A DNA stretch of 64,000 bases, taken from Saccharospirillum sp043196875. GTDB taxonomy: Bacteria > Pseudomonadota > Gammaproteobacteria > Pseudomonadales > Natronospirillaceae. Positions 51,962-60,955 of the stretch are shown here, piece after piece. Every line of letters starts with the position of its first letter. Positions within the stretch are counted from its first letter, which is position 1. The notes beneath the pieces are model-generated. The model was not told where the DNA came from and made no database searches. It saw nothing but the letters and a program-made list of their open reading frames with translations. The translations under genes were made by a program, and so were the position numbers. The DNA lies in contig NZ_JBEBMX010000010.1 of the NCBI RefSeq assembly GCF_043196875.1, positions 40,848 through 104,847 on the forward strand, read 5' to 3'.

Positions 51962-53158
51962 ATGCCTGAATTAACCTTTCAACAGAAAGCCTGGCGCTTG
52001 TCGCCAATGTACGCCTGCTATTTCACCCTCTTTGGCGTGGTGTTTCCTTATCTGGCGCGATTTCTGGATGCCCGAGGACTGACCGCCCCGCAGATTGGTG
52101 TTATTTCGGCGTTGGTTTTTGGCGTCAATGTATTCGCCCCGTTTCTGTTCAGCCTAATTACCGATCGCACCGGGCGGCGATTGCCGATGATCCGCTTCGG
52201 CTTTGTCATGATGGGGCTGTTTTATTTGCTGACCTTGTTTGGCACCGGTTTTTATTGGTACCTCGGCGTATTCGGTTTGTTCGGCATTTTTTTATCGGCG
52301 GTATTACCGCAGATGGAAGGCTTGGCCATGACCGTGCTCGGGCCTGATAAAGCCCGCTATGGCCAGGTCCGGTTATGGGGTTCGGTTGGTTACGTCATCA
52401 TTGTCTGGTTGCTGGGTATTGCGCTGGATTATCTGCCGGTCACCATCTTGCCGGTGATTGGCGTGGTGCTCTGTGGCCTGATGTGGCTGACCACGCTGTT
52501 GATTCCAGCCGAGACCCGCCTGAATTCCGCTCAGCGCAACGCCATTCGCGCCGGCGAGACTCAGTACATCGACTGGCGTCAGGTCAGTGTTTTGCTGGCG
52601 GTGGTGTTTTTTTGGCAGATCGGCATCGCTCCCTACAACACCTTCTTCGACCTGTTTTTAAAAGCGCGTGATTTCAGTGCCAGCACCATCGGCTTTTTGA
52701 TCAGCTTTGGTACCGCGACAGAGATTGCCATTTTCTTGGTGATCGGCTCCTGGTTTCAACGTTTTACCGAACGTTTCTTATTGCTGACGGCGCTGATCGC
52801 CACGGTATTGCGCTGGTCATTGTTGGCAATGGTCGATAACAGTTTTGCGCTGGTTTTCTTCACCCAGATGTTACATGCGCTGACGTTTGGTGTGATTCAC
52901 TCGGTCGCCATTCATCGTGTCGGCCGGTTGTTTCCGCCCAGCCGCCAGGGCTTGGGGCAGGGGCTCTATGTGGCAACCGGCATGGGTGTTGGACTGATTG
53001 TTGGCAACCTGCTGTCTGGTTGGTTGTGGACCGGAGCCGGTGCCGTCTATTGGACGGGTGCAGCCAGTACCGCCATTGCCACCCTGATTGCGTTTTTTGC
53101 CTTTGGTGCCATTCGAGGTCAGGACAGCGCGACCGAATCTGCGCGCCAGGATGCCTAA
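51962..53158 (+). CDS. MFS transporter, HcaT (phenylpropionate permease)-like
   Basis: A 398-residue transporter with about twelve hydrophobic segments. YACYFTLFGVVFPYLARFLDARGLTAPQIG, DRTGRRLPMIRFGFV and YGQVRLWGSVGYVI match the HcaT/MFS_1-like group that imports 3-phenylpropionate and relatives. The aromatic catabolic genes that would confirm this are not in the window, so the substrate is uncertain. It lies just after tadA and may be cotranscribed with it. Confidence 0.83.
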   Translation: MPELTFQQKAWRLSPMYACYFTLFGVVFPYLARFLDARGLTAPQIGVISALVFGVNVFAPFLFSLITDRTGRRLPMIRFGFVMMGLFYLLTLFGTGFYWYLGVFGLFGIFLSAVLPQMEGLAMTVLGPDKARYGQVRLWGSVGYVIIVWLLGIALDYLPVTILPVIGVVLCGLMWLTTLLIPAETRLNSAQRNAIRAGETQYIDWRQVSVLLAVVFFWQIGIAPYNTFFDLFLKARDFSASTIGFLISFGTATEIAIFLVIGSWFQRFTERFLLLTALIATVLRWSLLAMVDNSFALVFFTQMLHALTFGVIHSVAIHRVGRLFPPSRQGLGQGLYVATGMGVGLIVGNLLSGWLWTGAGAVYWTGAASTAIATLIAFFAFGAIRGQDSATESARQDA

Positions 53159-53217
53159 CACAGTTCGCCGCGATATAGTGGACTCATTGTTCAACTCACG
53201 GTCGTGACGAGGGTGAT

Positions 53218-53844
53218 ATGGCCGACATCCATTACTGGTTGATCATTTCCGCTGCTCTGATTGCCTGCGCCAGCCCAGGTCCAGCGACACTGGCAATTTC
53301 CAGTACCGCTCTCAGTGGTGGCCGGCCACGCGCTTTGGCCGTGGCCGCTGGCATCTGGAGCGGCTCCCTGGTCTGGTCGGTATCCGCCGCCTTCGGCTTG
53401 AGCGCCATCATGCTGGCCAATGCCTGGCTGTTCGAAATATTTCGTTATCTGGGCGCAGGCTATCTGCTGTATCTGTCTTACCGCTCGTTTCGTTCGATGT
53501 TGCAAGCATCCATGCCGGTGACGCCTGTTGCTTCCCAGGGAGCACTGCTGGCGGCCTATCGGCGCGGTTTGCTGATCCACCTGACCAATCCCAAAGCGGT
53601 GTTGTTTTTCGGCGCGCTCTATTCATTGATGCTCAGCCCGAACACAGCGGTAATTTCGTTACTCAGTGTGATTGCTGTCATCAGCTGCACCAATGCTGTG
53701 GTATTTTTTGGTTACGCTGTTTTATTTTCCAACGCCAAAATACGCCGTGGTTACGATCAATCGCGTCGTTTTTTCGATGCGGTTTTTGCTGGCTTTTTTG
53801 CCTTCGCTGGCCTCAAGCTTTGGGTGAGTCGGATTAATGATTGA
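53218..53844 (+). CDS. LysE-family amino acid exporter
   Basis: A 208-residue inner-membrane protein with about six hydrophobic segments, the size of the LysE/RhtB family. ACASPGPATLAISSTALSGG is the N-terminal signature, GAGYLLYLSYRSF the central one, and RGLLIHLTNPKAVLFFGALY the third. The substrate amino acid is unknown. Its last eight bases overlap the GNAT gene, implying coupling. Confidence 0.87.
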   Translation: MADIHYWLIISAALIACASPGPATLAISSTALSGGRPRALAVAAGIWSGSLVWSVSAAFGLSAIMLANAWLFEIFRYLGAGYLLYLSYRSFRSMLQASMPVTPVASQGALLAAYRRGLLIHLTNPKAVLFFGALYSLMLSPNTAVISLLSVIAVISCTNAVVFFGYAVLFSNAKIRRGYDQSRRFFDAVFAGFFAFAGLKLWVSRIND

Positions 53845-54253
53845 GATCATCTCCGTTGGTGCCAGCTACGCAACGGAGCTGGCGTTGTTGAACCAGATGT
53901 TGATCGCGGAAGAAGGCAGCACGACGCTGTTAAATCTGGTGCAGCTGGCTCACCGGATGCAGCAATGGCTGGCGGGTGACTATCAATGTTTAGCCGCCTT
54001 CGAAGGCGAGCGAATGATTGGTTATTGCTTGTTTGCTCTGCAGCCCGATCGAAATTATGTCCGTCAACTCTACGTAGTGTCAGACCAGCGTCGACATGGT
54101 CATGGCCGACGGCTTTTGGAGCGCGTGGAGGCTATGGCTACACCCGGCAAACCAATGCATTTGGAAGTTCTGGCAAACAACGATCGAGTATTGGGTTTCT
54201 ACCAAAAATTGGGGTATTCACCCTTTGTGTATGAATTAAGAAAACAACGCTAG
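53837..54253 (+). CDS. GNAT-family N-acetyltransferase
   Basis: A 138-residue acetyltransferase. RQLYVVSDQRRHGHGRRLLERV is the acetyl-CoA-binding motif A (Q/RxxGxG/A), and HLEVLANNDRVLGFYQKLGY is the C-terminal part of the fold. The substrate is unknown. It starts inside the end of the LysE-family gene and precedes a second GNAT gene. Confidence 0.85.
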   Translation: MIEIISVGASYATELALLNQMLIAEEGSTTLLNLVQLAHRMQQWLAGDYQCLAAFEGERMIGYCLFALQPDRNYVRQLYVVSDQRRHGHGRRLLERVEAMATPGKPMHLEVLANNDRVLGFYQKLGYSPFVYELRKQR

Positions 54254-54283
54254 CAGAGCGATACTTAATATTAAGGAGGGCTC

Positions 54284-54781
54284 TTGATTCGCGAAGCAAC
54301 CGCAAACGATTTTGACGCCATCTGGCCCATTTTTGAAACCATTGTTGGTGCCGGCGAAACCTATGGTTATGCCACCGATACCCCTCGCGATCAGGCCTAT
54401 CAGCTATGGATGGCGTTGCCGCGCAAAACCTTTGTCTATGAAGACGACAAGGGTGACATCCTGGCGACCTACTATTTGAAGACCAATCAGGCCGGGCCGG
54501 GCAGTCACGTCTGTAACTGCGGCTATATGGTGTCGCCCGCCGCTCGCGGCCGGGGCCTGGCGACTGAGTTATGCCAGCACTCGCAACAGATCGCCCGAGA
54601 TTTGGGTTATCTGGCGATGCAGTTCAATTTTGTCGCTGCCAGTAATGACGGTGCCGTACGGTTATGGAACAAACTGGGTTTCGAAACCGTCGGTCGTTTA
54701 CCGCGCGCTTTCAATCATCCCACGCTGGGGTTGGTCGATGCGTTGGTGATGTATAAATGGTTGGCTGATCCAGCGGACTAG
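54284..54781 (+). CDS. GNAT-family N-acetyltransferase (phosphinothricin-like)
   Basis: A 165-residue acetyltransferase beginning with TTG; AAGGAGG five bases upstream supports the start. IREATANDFDAIWPIF opens the fold, YMVSPAARGRGLATELC is motif A, and NFVAASNDGAVRLWNKLGFETVGRLP is motif B. The layout recalls the PAT/YncA type that acetylates toxic amines or amino acid analogues. Substrate unknown; distinct from the preceding GNAT. Confidence 0.85.
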   Translation: MIREATANDFDAIWPIFETIVGAGETYGYATDTPRDQAYQLWMALPRKTFVYEDDKGDILATYYLKTNQAGPGSHVCNCGYMVSPAARGRGLATELCQHSQQIARDLGYLAMQFNFVAASNDGAVRLWNKLGFETVGRLPRAFNHPTLGLVDALVMYKWLADPAD

Positions 54782-54789
54782 GCAGGTGC

Positions 54790-55494
54790 ATGATCAAAGC
54801 GGTTTTTTTCGATCTGGATAATACGCTGGTTGATAGAAACAGCAGTATTGACCGATTTGCTGAGAGGTTCGTTGTTAACTTCATCGATCAACTTAAGGCG
54901 ACCGATGCCGCCAAAATAGCATCCTTAATCAAAGAACATGACGGCGGTGGTTATTTATCCCCGGATTCTGGATTTAACAGTTTGGCAGACGCTATTTCGA
55001 CAGCTCTCTTCGAAAAGTTGTTGTGGCGTTTACCGCCTTCGGTAGGTGATATAGAAACCTATTGGCGTTATGAATTTCCGTTGTGCTCGGTAGAAATGCC
55101 GGGTGCTTTTTCGTTGCTGACTCAGCTTTATAGCCATGGATATTATTTAGCCGTTATTTCTAACGGTTCCGATAAAAGCCGACATCGCACTCTTGAGTCA
55201 ACTCGGTTGAATACCTTGATAGAGCGGGTGACCAGCTCGCAAGCAGCTGGGGTCAGTAAACCATCGGTAGCCATATTTCATAAAGCTATAGCGCACGCTG
55301 GGTATTTACCGGAACAGTGTTGCTATATTGGTGATCATCCCATTAACGATATAAAAGGGGCGAACAATGCCGGGATGCAGTCCATCTGGCTCAGAGGCTT
55401 TCATGGTGGACAAAAGTTACCGGAAGACACGCTAACCGTTGATCGGCTCGATGAAGTGTTAGGTATTATCGACAGGCTCGAAGGGAATAATTAA
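54790..55494 (+). CDS. HAD-superfamily hydrolase
   Basis: A 234-residue phosphatase of the HAD superfamily. Motif I is FFDLDNTLVDR with the nucleophilic Asp near residue 8, motif II is VISNGSDKS, motif III Lys is in VSKPSVAIF and motif IV is IGDHPINDIKGANNAG. The cap domain lies between motifs I and II. Substrate unknown. It abuts the methyltransferase gene directly (TAA then ATG), suggesting a shared role. Confidence 0.87.
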   Translation: MIKAVFFDLDNTLVDRNSSIDRFAERFVVNFIDQLKATDAAKIASLIKEHDGGGYLSPDSGFNSLADAISTALFEKLLWRLPPSVGDIETYWRYEFPLCSVEMPGAFSLLTQLYSHGYYLAVISNGSDKSRHRTLESTRLNTLIERVTSSQAAGVSKPSVAIFHKAIAHAGYLPEQCCYIGDHPINDIKGANNAGMQSIWLRGFHGGQKLPEDTLTVDRLDEVLGIIDRLEGNN

Positions 55495-56112
55495 ATGGCT
55501 GATTCAAGCCGGACTCACCGGGTGCCCAGGTCTGATCCCTGGCAACCGTATCTGCAGAAGTCGCTGAATAAACCATCGAACCCGGTTGTCACGGTGGCGG
55601 CTAAACTGAACCAATCAAGGCTTAATCGCGCCGTTGATGTTGGTTGTGGTGCGGGTAATGACTCAGCTGCGTTGCTCGATCTGGGCTACCAGGTGGCTGC
55701 TTACGATGGCAGTGCTGAAGCCGTACGCATCTGTAACGAACGCTTTGCCAGCGAGTCTGGCTTCTGTATTGAACAAGACCGGTTTGAGACCTACGACTAT
55801 CCTGAAGCAGGATTGGTGATCGCATTCTCCAGTTTGTTTTTCTGTGAACCGGAGTGTTTTGATTTGGCTTGGGGCAATCTCAGCTCTGCCATAAAACCCG
55901 GTGGCGTCTTTGTTGGCCATTTTCTGGGGCCAGAAGATGACTGGGCACAGGGTTATCGGTTGCCAACCTGCCCATTAAGCAAAGCTCGGGTGCTGTCTTT
56001 GTTCGGCGCATTCCGGATTCACACCTATAAAGAACAGAACGAGATTGGCACTACTCGGCTGGGCTTTGATAAACACTGGCATACTCATCAGGTTCTGGCG
56101 ATAAAGCGCTGA
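55495..56112 (+). CDS. SAM-dependent methyltransferase (class I)
   Basis: A 205-residue methyltransferase. Motif I is AVDVGCGAGNDSAALLDLG, and FSSLFFCEPECFDLAWGNLSSAIKPGGVFVGHFLG covers motifs II-III. It resembles the methyltransf_11/TehB-like fold, but the acceptor is unknown. It starts immediately after the HAD stop. A physical pair of phosphatase and methyltransferase suggests sequential modification or detoxification of a small metabolite; this is inference. Confidence 0.8.
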   Translation: MADSSRTHRVPRSDPWQPYLQKSLNKPSNPVVTVAAKLNQSRLNRAVDVGCGAGNDSAALLDLGYQVAAYDGSAEAVRICNERFASESGFCIEQDRFETYDYPEAGLVIAFSSLFFCEPECFDLAWGNLSSAIKPGGVFVGHFLGPEDDWAQGYRLPTCPLSKARVLSLFGAFRIHTYKEQNEIGTTRLGFDKHWHTHQVLAIKR

Positions 56113-56191
56113 ACCGGGCTGCGCTCAATGGTGGAGCTTATTGCGACTGTGCTATGGTCAAGGCCCTGTTGAATGCATGGAGAGTCGAGCG

Positions 56192-57031
56192 ATGCTCGCA
56201 CGCACTGCCTTTTCGTTGTTGCTGTTGTCATTGCTGGCTGGTTGCGCCGGTCAGGCCACCTATGAGGTACCGCAGTCGGAGACCTTTGCTGATTGGGTGG
56301 AAGCCAAAGCTGTTTATGAACGCAGTCTGGCTCAGGTTATGGGTTCGGTGCCGGTACCGGATGCTGCCGAGCAGGAAGATGCTTCTTTAATTCAGGCCAT
56401 CGATCAGAACCTTTACCCGCATTTGTTTTGGGGCTATATCCAGGCCGATGGTCAGATTATTGCCGCCACCGATGGCCATACCGAAGGTCTGTGGATTCTG
56501 TTTTTGGAAGAAAACCATCCCAGCCTGGCTCAGGCGGGACCAACCTTGCAGACTGGACAGCAGGCTAATCTGACTGCGGTAACAGTGCGGCCGAATCGTA
56601 TTTCTCCGGCTTTTGCCGGCGTCTTTATGACTCACGAATTAATGCATGGCTTTAATGAATTATTTGCTGATGGCGCGCTGCCGGAGGCGAGTGAATTCAA
56701 TGCTTATTCAGTCGAGAAAGCCGCCTACAATTACCGTTATAACGGGCGCCTGGATAAGGTTCTGGATGATCTTCTCGATGAAAGTGACATCGATAGCTAC
56801 GACGATTTATTGGCCTTTACTCAGGCTGAAGATGATCGCCTGGATCAGTTCCTATTAAACATTGACAGCGACTTGCAGCACGGCCCAGCGCACAGCCCGG
56901 AAGAGCACGAAATGCGTCTGGGTTTTTATTTAATGGCGACATCAATTCGGGTTGGTGAACGCAGCGGCAGTAGCTTTTTCGATAATACCGCTCGCTTAAA
57001 TCGGTTGCTGGAACGATTCGGTCGTTATTGA
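56192..57031 (+). CDS. Lipoprotein with HExxH metallopeptidase-like motif
   Basis: A roughly 279-residue lipoprotein. The lipobox LLAGC places the acylated cysteine at residue 18. The zinc-type motif HELMH lies at residues 148-152 (VFMTHELMHGFNELFADG), followed by EFNAYSVEKAAYNY where a downstream Glu could complete a zincin site. No named peptidase family is recognised. ATG 56192 has GGAGAG upstream; the frame extends to 56141. It is likely an outer- or periplasm-facing protease or structural relative. Confidence 0.65.
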   Translation: MLARTAFSLLLLSLLAGCAGQATYEVPQSETFADWVEAKAVYERSLAQVMGSVPVPDAAEQEDASLIQAIDQNLYPHLFWGYIQADGQIIAATDGHTEGLWILFLEENHPSLAQAGPTLQTGQQANLTAVTVRPNRISPAFAGVFMTHELMHGFNELFADGALPEASEFNAYSVEKAAYNYRYNGRLDKVLDDLLDESDIDSYDDLLAFTQAEDDRLDQFLLNIDSDLQHGPAHSPEEHEMRLGFYLMATSIRVGERSGSSFFDNTARLNRLLERFGRY

Positions 57032-57115
57032 TCGTCGAGCTTCCATAAAACCAAGACTGTTTACAAGCGGCGGAATTGTATTGCTTTAGGATTGTATTGC
57101 TTATAGGAGAGTGTC

Positions 57116-57736
57116 GTGGTGAATATCAGAAGTGAATATGATGTCCGTAACGAGGAAGATCTCAGAGACGTTATTGCGCCACCCAGCTCGGCCGTACCCG
57201 ATAAAGTCGAGGCTTTATTAACTGAGCAGTTCAGTCAGTTTATTGCCCGCTCACCTTTCGCTCTGGTTGCGACCTGCGATGCTCAGATGCAAGTGGATGT
57301 ATCACCAAAAGGGGATGCTCCGGGTTTTGTTCGTGTATTGGATGACCATACTCTGGTTATACCGGAACGTAAGGGAAACCGGCTGGCATTTGGGTTCCAT
57401 AATATTCTTCAGACCGGTTCGATCAGTCTGATTTTTATGATTCCCGGTACCCGTGAAACGTTAAGAGTTAATGGTCGGGCTCATTTAAATCGAGATCCTG
57501 ACTTGTTAGCAGAGCTGGCTGCGGATGGCAAAGCTGCACTGTTGGCAACAGTGGTTAAGGTTGAGGAAGCTTTCTTTCATTGTGGTAAAGCTTTAGTTCG
57601 CTCTGGTCTGTGGCAGGTTTCAACTTATAGCGCTGAGGCCGAGACCTTGGTACGTCAGTATTTTTCAAATCTTCGATCTATGAAAGTCGAAGCTGTCAGT
57701 GATTATTTGGAAACCAATTACACAGAGGAGCTTTAG
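57116..57736 (+). CDS. Pyridoxamine 5'-phosphate oxidase-like FMN-binding protein
   Basis: A 206-residue split-barrel FMN protein of the MSMEG_1061/DR2398-like PPOX family. SPFALVATCDAQMQVDVSPKGDAPGFV, ERKGNRLAFGFHNIL and IFMIPGTRETLRVNGRA are diagnostic. Members are putative flavin oxidoreductases of unknown substrate. It starts with GTG preceded by AGGAGAG. A 245-base AT-rich gap follows with no recognisable gene. Confidence 0.88.
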   Translation: MVNIRSEYDVRNEEDLRDVIAPPSSAVPDKVEALLTEQFSQFIARSPFALVATCDAQMQVDVSPKGDAPGFVRVLDDHTLVIPERKGNRLAFGFHNILQTGSISLIFMIPGTRETLRVNGRAHLNRDPDLLAELAADGKAALLATVVKVEEAFFHCGKALVRSGLWQVSTYSAEAETLVRQYFSNLRSMKVEAVSDYLETNYTEEL

Positions 57737-57981
57737 ACCGGGTTTCATTTCTTTGAAAATGAATACTGGATCACAAAATATAGACACTGCTGATGAGAGT
57801 TTAATTTCTTCGCAATCGTAATCGCTGACTGGTTCACAAATTTGCAATTTAGTTGCTTTTTTCTTCCCTGATTCAAACGCTTATTCAATCGCTTGATCGT
57901 TAATCTCCAGCCTTGTGGCACAGGGTTTTGACTCCCTTGTGTTCAAACACATGGATGTTTATGGCAAGGAAGGAGAGAACG

Positions 57982-58638
57982 ATGGCAATGATTGCCTCTT
58001 TGCAAGTCATTAATAAGGCGATTGACGGCGGCGAGTTCGAACGGGCCAGTAAGCTATTAGTACCGCTGATTAACAGTTATCCAGATGATCCTGAAATACG
58101 ACTCCACTATGCGTTGGTGTTGTCGCAATTAAATGAGCTGGAAAAGGCATTAATGCAACTTAAAATCCTGTCTAAGGATTACTCTCAGGTACCGGCAGTG
58201 AGTATTAATTATGGCGACATACTTAATCGCTTGGGTCGAAATGAGGAAGCTATTGAAGTGCTAAGTCGTTTTGTACGCAAACGGCCGCGCTTTTTTCTCG
58301 CTCGATTTAATCTCGCGCAAGCGCTGAACGATGCCGGCCATCTTGATGAAGCGATTGCCGAGTACCGGATGGCCCTTGCGCATGCTCCGGATCAGGGAGA
58401 TGCCTGGTTCAGTTTGGGGAAGCTGCTTCTGAATGATGGTCGGGCAGCCGAAGCTATTGATTGTTTCACTCAGGCACTGGAGCGACTTCCCGAAATGTGT
58501 CAACCCAAGGTCGCCCAGCAACTGAGACGTGCCTGGCAATTGCAGGGGTATGCAGTCAAGGAGCCAGCGATTCTTCGTAGGGAGCGAGATGAGTTGTCAG
58601 CCCTGTATGACAGTCTCGCTCACCACAGTGGACACTAG
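57982..58638 (+). CDS. Tetratricopeptide-repeat protein
   Basis: A roughly 218-residue soluble protein of about five TPR helical repeats, for example LHYALVLSQLNELEKALMQL, INYGDILNRLGRNEEAIEVL and ARFNLAQALNDAGHLDEAIAEY. No signal or lipobox is present, so a cytoplasmic scaffold or partner-binding role is inferred. AAGGAGAG precedes ATG 57982. A strong terminator follows. The function is unknown. Confidence 0.7.
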   Translation: MAMIASLQVINKAIDGGEFERASKLLVPLINSYPDDPEIRLHYALVLSQLNELEKALMQLKILSKDYSQVPAVSINYGDILNRLGRNEEAIEVLSRFVRKRPRFFLARFNLAQALNDAGHLDEAIAEYRMALAHAPDQGDAWFSLGKLLLNDGRAAEAIDCFTQALERLPEMCQPKVAQQLRRAWQLQGYAVKEPAILRRERDELSALYDSLAHHSGH

Positions 58639-58652
58639 GACGTTGCTGAATC

Positions 58653-58683
58653 AAGCCGCTCAGATGAGCGGCTTTTTCGTTTT
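58653..58683 (+). terminator. Terminator after the TPR gene
   Basis: AAGCCGCTC and GAGCGGCTT form a perfect 9-bp stem with loop AGAT, followed by TTTTCGTTTT. Confidence 0.85.
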
Positions 58684-58715
58684 GAAGATCATTTAAATTT
58701 CAGGACTGCATTGCG

Positions 58716-59411
58716 CTATAAATGCTTAGCCAAAAACTCCAAACTGCGCCCGTGTGCCAGCGCTGAAGCTTTCTGGTTGTACAGCGAACGCCCCCAACAG
58801 TTAAAGCCGTGACCGGCATCGGGATAGTCAAAAAATTCGGCGATGTTTTTACCACTAAAAGCGGCTTTTATGGCAGCGACTGCATCAGCTGGAATACTGC
58901 CATCCTGACCACCATGGTGGAACTGAATGGGTACGTTAATCTGCTTGGCTTCATCCAGATAGTCGACGGTTTTGCCCCCGTAATAACAAACGGCAGCATC
59001 GGGTTTGCCAGTCGCAGCGGCGCGGAAGGCCAGTTGGCCACCCAGGCAAAAACCCAGCACGGCTGTTTTGCCAGTCACTTCATTACGCGCTTTTAAACAA
59101 TCGACGGCATCGGCGACATCGAGTGTGGCCTGGTCGCGGTCAACACTTTTCGCCAGACCAAATGCTTTTTCATTGCCTGCCTCGTTGTACTCTAAATCGA
59201 TGCGCGGTTCGATGCGCCAAAATACATCCGGTGCCAGGACGGTATAGCCCGATAAAGCAAATTGATCGGCTACGGTTCGAATATGATGATTCACGCCCCA
59301 GATTTCCTGCAGCAAGACAATGCCGGGGCCGCTGCCGGTCGGTGGCAGTGATAGATAACCTTGAAATTGTTGGCCGTCGCGGCTGGGAATATCGATCCAG
59401 GATGCATTCAT
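58716..59411 (-). CDS. Dienelactone hydrolase-family protein
   Basis: A 231-residue alpha/beta hydrolase of the DLH family. The nucleophile Cys is in LGFCLGGQLAFRAA, the acid Asp in HHGGQDGSIP and the His in DAGHGFN, giving a Cys-Asp-His triad as in carboxymethylenebutenolidase. Such proteins hydrolyse lactones or esters of varied origin. It is downstream of glgA on the same strand, but a functional link is not evident. Confidence 0.87.
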   Translation of the reverse strand: MNASWIDIPSRDGQQFQGYLSLPPTGSGPGIVLLQEIWGVNHHIRTVADQFALSGYTVLAPDVFWRIEPRIDLEYNEAGNEKAFGLAKSVDRDQATLDVADAVDCLKARNEVTGKTAVLGFCLGGQLAFRAAATGKPDAAVCYYGGKTVDYLDEAKQINVPIQFHHGGQDGSIPADAVAAIKAAFSGKNIAEFFDYPDAGHGFNCWGRSLYNQKASALAHGRSLEFLAKHL

Positions 59412-59446
59412 GATAAAGCCTCCATCAGGATGTCAGTGTTATTGGT

Positions 59447-60955
59447 TTAACGCGGGGTTGAATGATTTTCAGCGGTTGAATTGACGCGAGGTTTGTTCAG
59501 CAGCAGTCGGTAGAAATCGACATAGACCTGCGCCGAATCGAGCCACTCGAAACGTTGTGCCATGGCATTGCGTTGCATTTGTTGCCAGACCTCCGGCTGC
59601 TGGGAAAAGACACTGATCAGTTGTTCAAGTGCCTGTTGCAGGGTGACCGAGTTCGGTTCCAAAAAACTAAAGCCAGTAGCGTTATTGTGGTTGGTCGCTG
59701 TGTCGTTCAAGGCGGTGACCGTATTTTTCAGACCGCCAACTTCGCGCACCAGAGGCAGGGTGCCATAGCGCTGGCTGTAGATCTGGTTCAGCCCACAGGG
59801 TTCGAATAAAGAGGGCATCAAAAACGCATCACCGCCGGCTTCCAGACGATGCGACAGGGCCATGTCGTAACCTTCAACGAAGCGAACTTTCAGTGGAAAA
59901 CGTTGCTCAAGGCTGTGCAAACGCGCTGCCAGTTCGGCGTCGCCGGAGCCGAGCAGAATAACCTGAATATCGGCCTCTTTTAATATCTCTTCCAGGGCCG
60001 GTATTAACAGATGAAAGCCTTTTTGATCGGTGAGTCGGCTGATGGACACCAGCAGCGGCACCGGGCGTTCGGCCAAGCCGAATTCCTGTTGCAGGGCGGC
60101 TTTGCAAAGCGCTTTACCAGGTTCATCGATGTTGTGGAAATGAGCGGCAATATTGGGGTCGGTTTCGGGTGACCACTGGCCATAGTCGCAGCCATTAAGG
60201 ATGCCGATCAGGTCTTGCTGGCGAGCGCGAAAAAACCGACCCAGACCGTGACCGCCGAGATCGGTCACCAGTTCTTCGGCGTAGCCGGGACTGACTGCAT
60301 TGAGGCCATCGGCAAAATGGATACCGCCTTTGAGCAGATTGATGCGGCCGTAATCTTCGAAGATATCTTCACGGAAATAGCGAGCTTCGATGCCCAGAGG
60401 TTGCAGCCAACTGGCATCGGCATGGCCCTGATAAGCACCGTTATGTAAGGTTAGCAGGCTGCGTGTCTGAGCAAAGAAGGGTTCATCTTTGAAGTGCTCG
60501 GCCAGGTAGTAAGCACCGAGCGCGCTTTGCCAGTCGTTCAGGTGCACGATATCGGGTTGCCAGTCGTTGACCAGACACCATTGCAGCGCGCCCTTGCTGA
60601 GGATGGCGAAACGACGCGGGTTGTCGTCAAAGGCATGATAACCATCGTCGTAAACACCGGCTCGTTCAAAGCTTTCTGGATGCTCGATCAGCACCATCGG
60701 CAGGCCGTCGTTGTCACCGGTGCGCGCCTGGATGGTGTGGCGTTCGGCTTGACTCAACGGCAAGTTGATTGGCTGGGCTGGCCAGTCGCGCCAGTGTTCG
60801 CGGATGCGCTCGTAGGCAGGCATGACCACTTTGACATCGTGGCCCATGGCTTTTAAGCAGGCGGGCAGGGCGCGGGCGACGTCGGCGAGACCGCCGGTTT
60901 TGACCAGTCCTTCGACTTCAGAAGCAACAACCAGAATTCTCAGCGGTTCAGTCAT
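59447..60955 (-). CDS. glgA: Glycogen synthase (ADP-glucose)
   Basis: A 502-residue GT5 glycosyltransferase that extends glycogen from ADP-glucose. KTGGLADVARALP near the N-terminus binds ADP-glucose, HNGAYQG and the C-terminal LMPSLFEPCGLNQIYSQRYGTLPLVREVGGL region are typical. ATG 60955 overlaps the glgC stop by eight bases; a TTG one codon earlier is possible. The DLH gene follows 35 bases downstream. Branching enzyme and phosphorylase genes are not in the window. Confidence 0.94.
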   Translation of the reverse strand: MTEPLRILVVASEVEGLVKTGGLADVARALPACLKAMGHDVKVVMPAYERIREHWRDWPAQPINLPLSQAERHTIQARTGDNDGLPMVLIEHPESFERAGVYDDGYHAFDDNPRRFAILSKGALQWCLVNDWQPDIVHLNDWQSALGAYYLAEHFKDEPFFAQTRSLLTLHNGAYQGHADASWLQPLGIEARYFREDIFEDYGRINLLKGGIHFADGLNAVSPGYAEELVTDLGGHGLGRFFRARQQDLIGILNGCDYGQWSPETDPNIAAHFHNIDEPGKALCKAALQQEFGLAERPVPLLVSISRLTDQKGFHLLIPALEEILKEADIQVILLGSGDAELAARLHSLEQRFPLKVRFVEGYDMALSHRLEAGGDAFLMPSLFEPCGLNQIYSQRYGTLPLVREVGGLKNTVTALNDTATNHNNATGFSFLEPNSVTLQQALEQLISVFSQQPEVWQQMQRNAMAQRFEWLDSAQVYVDFYRLLLNKPRVNSTAENHSTPR

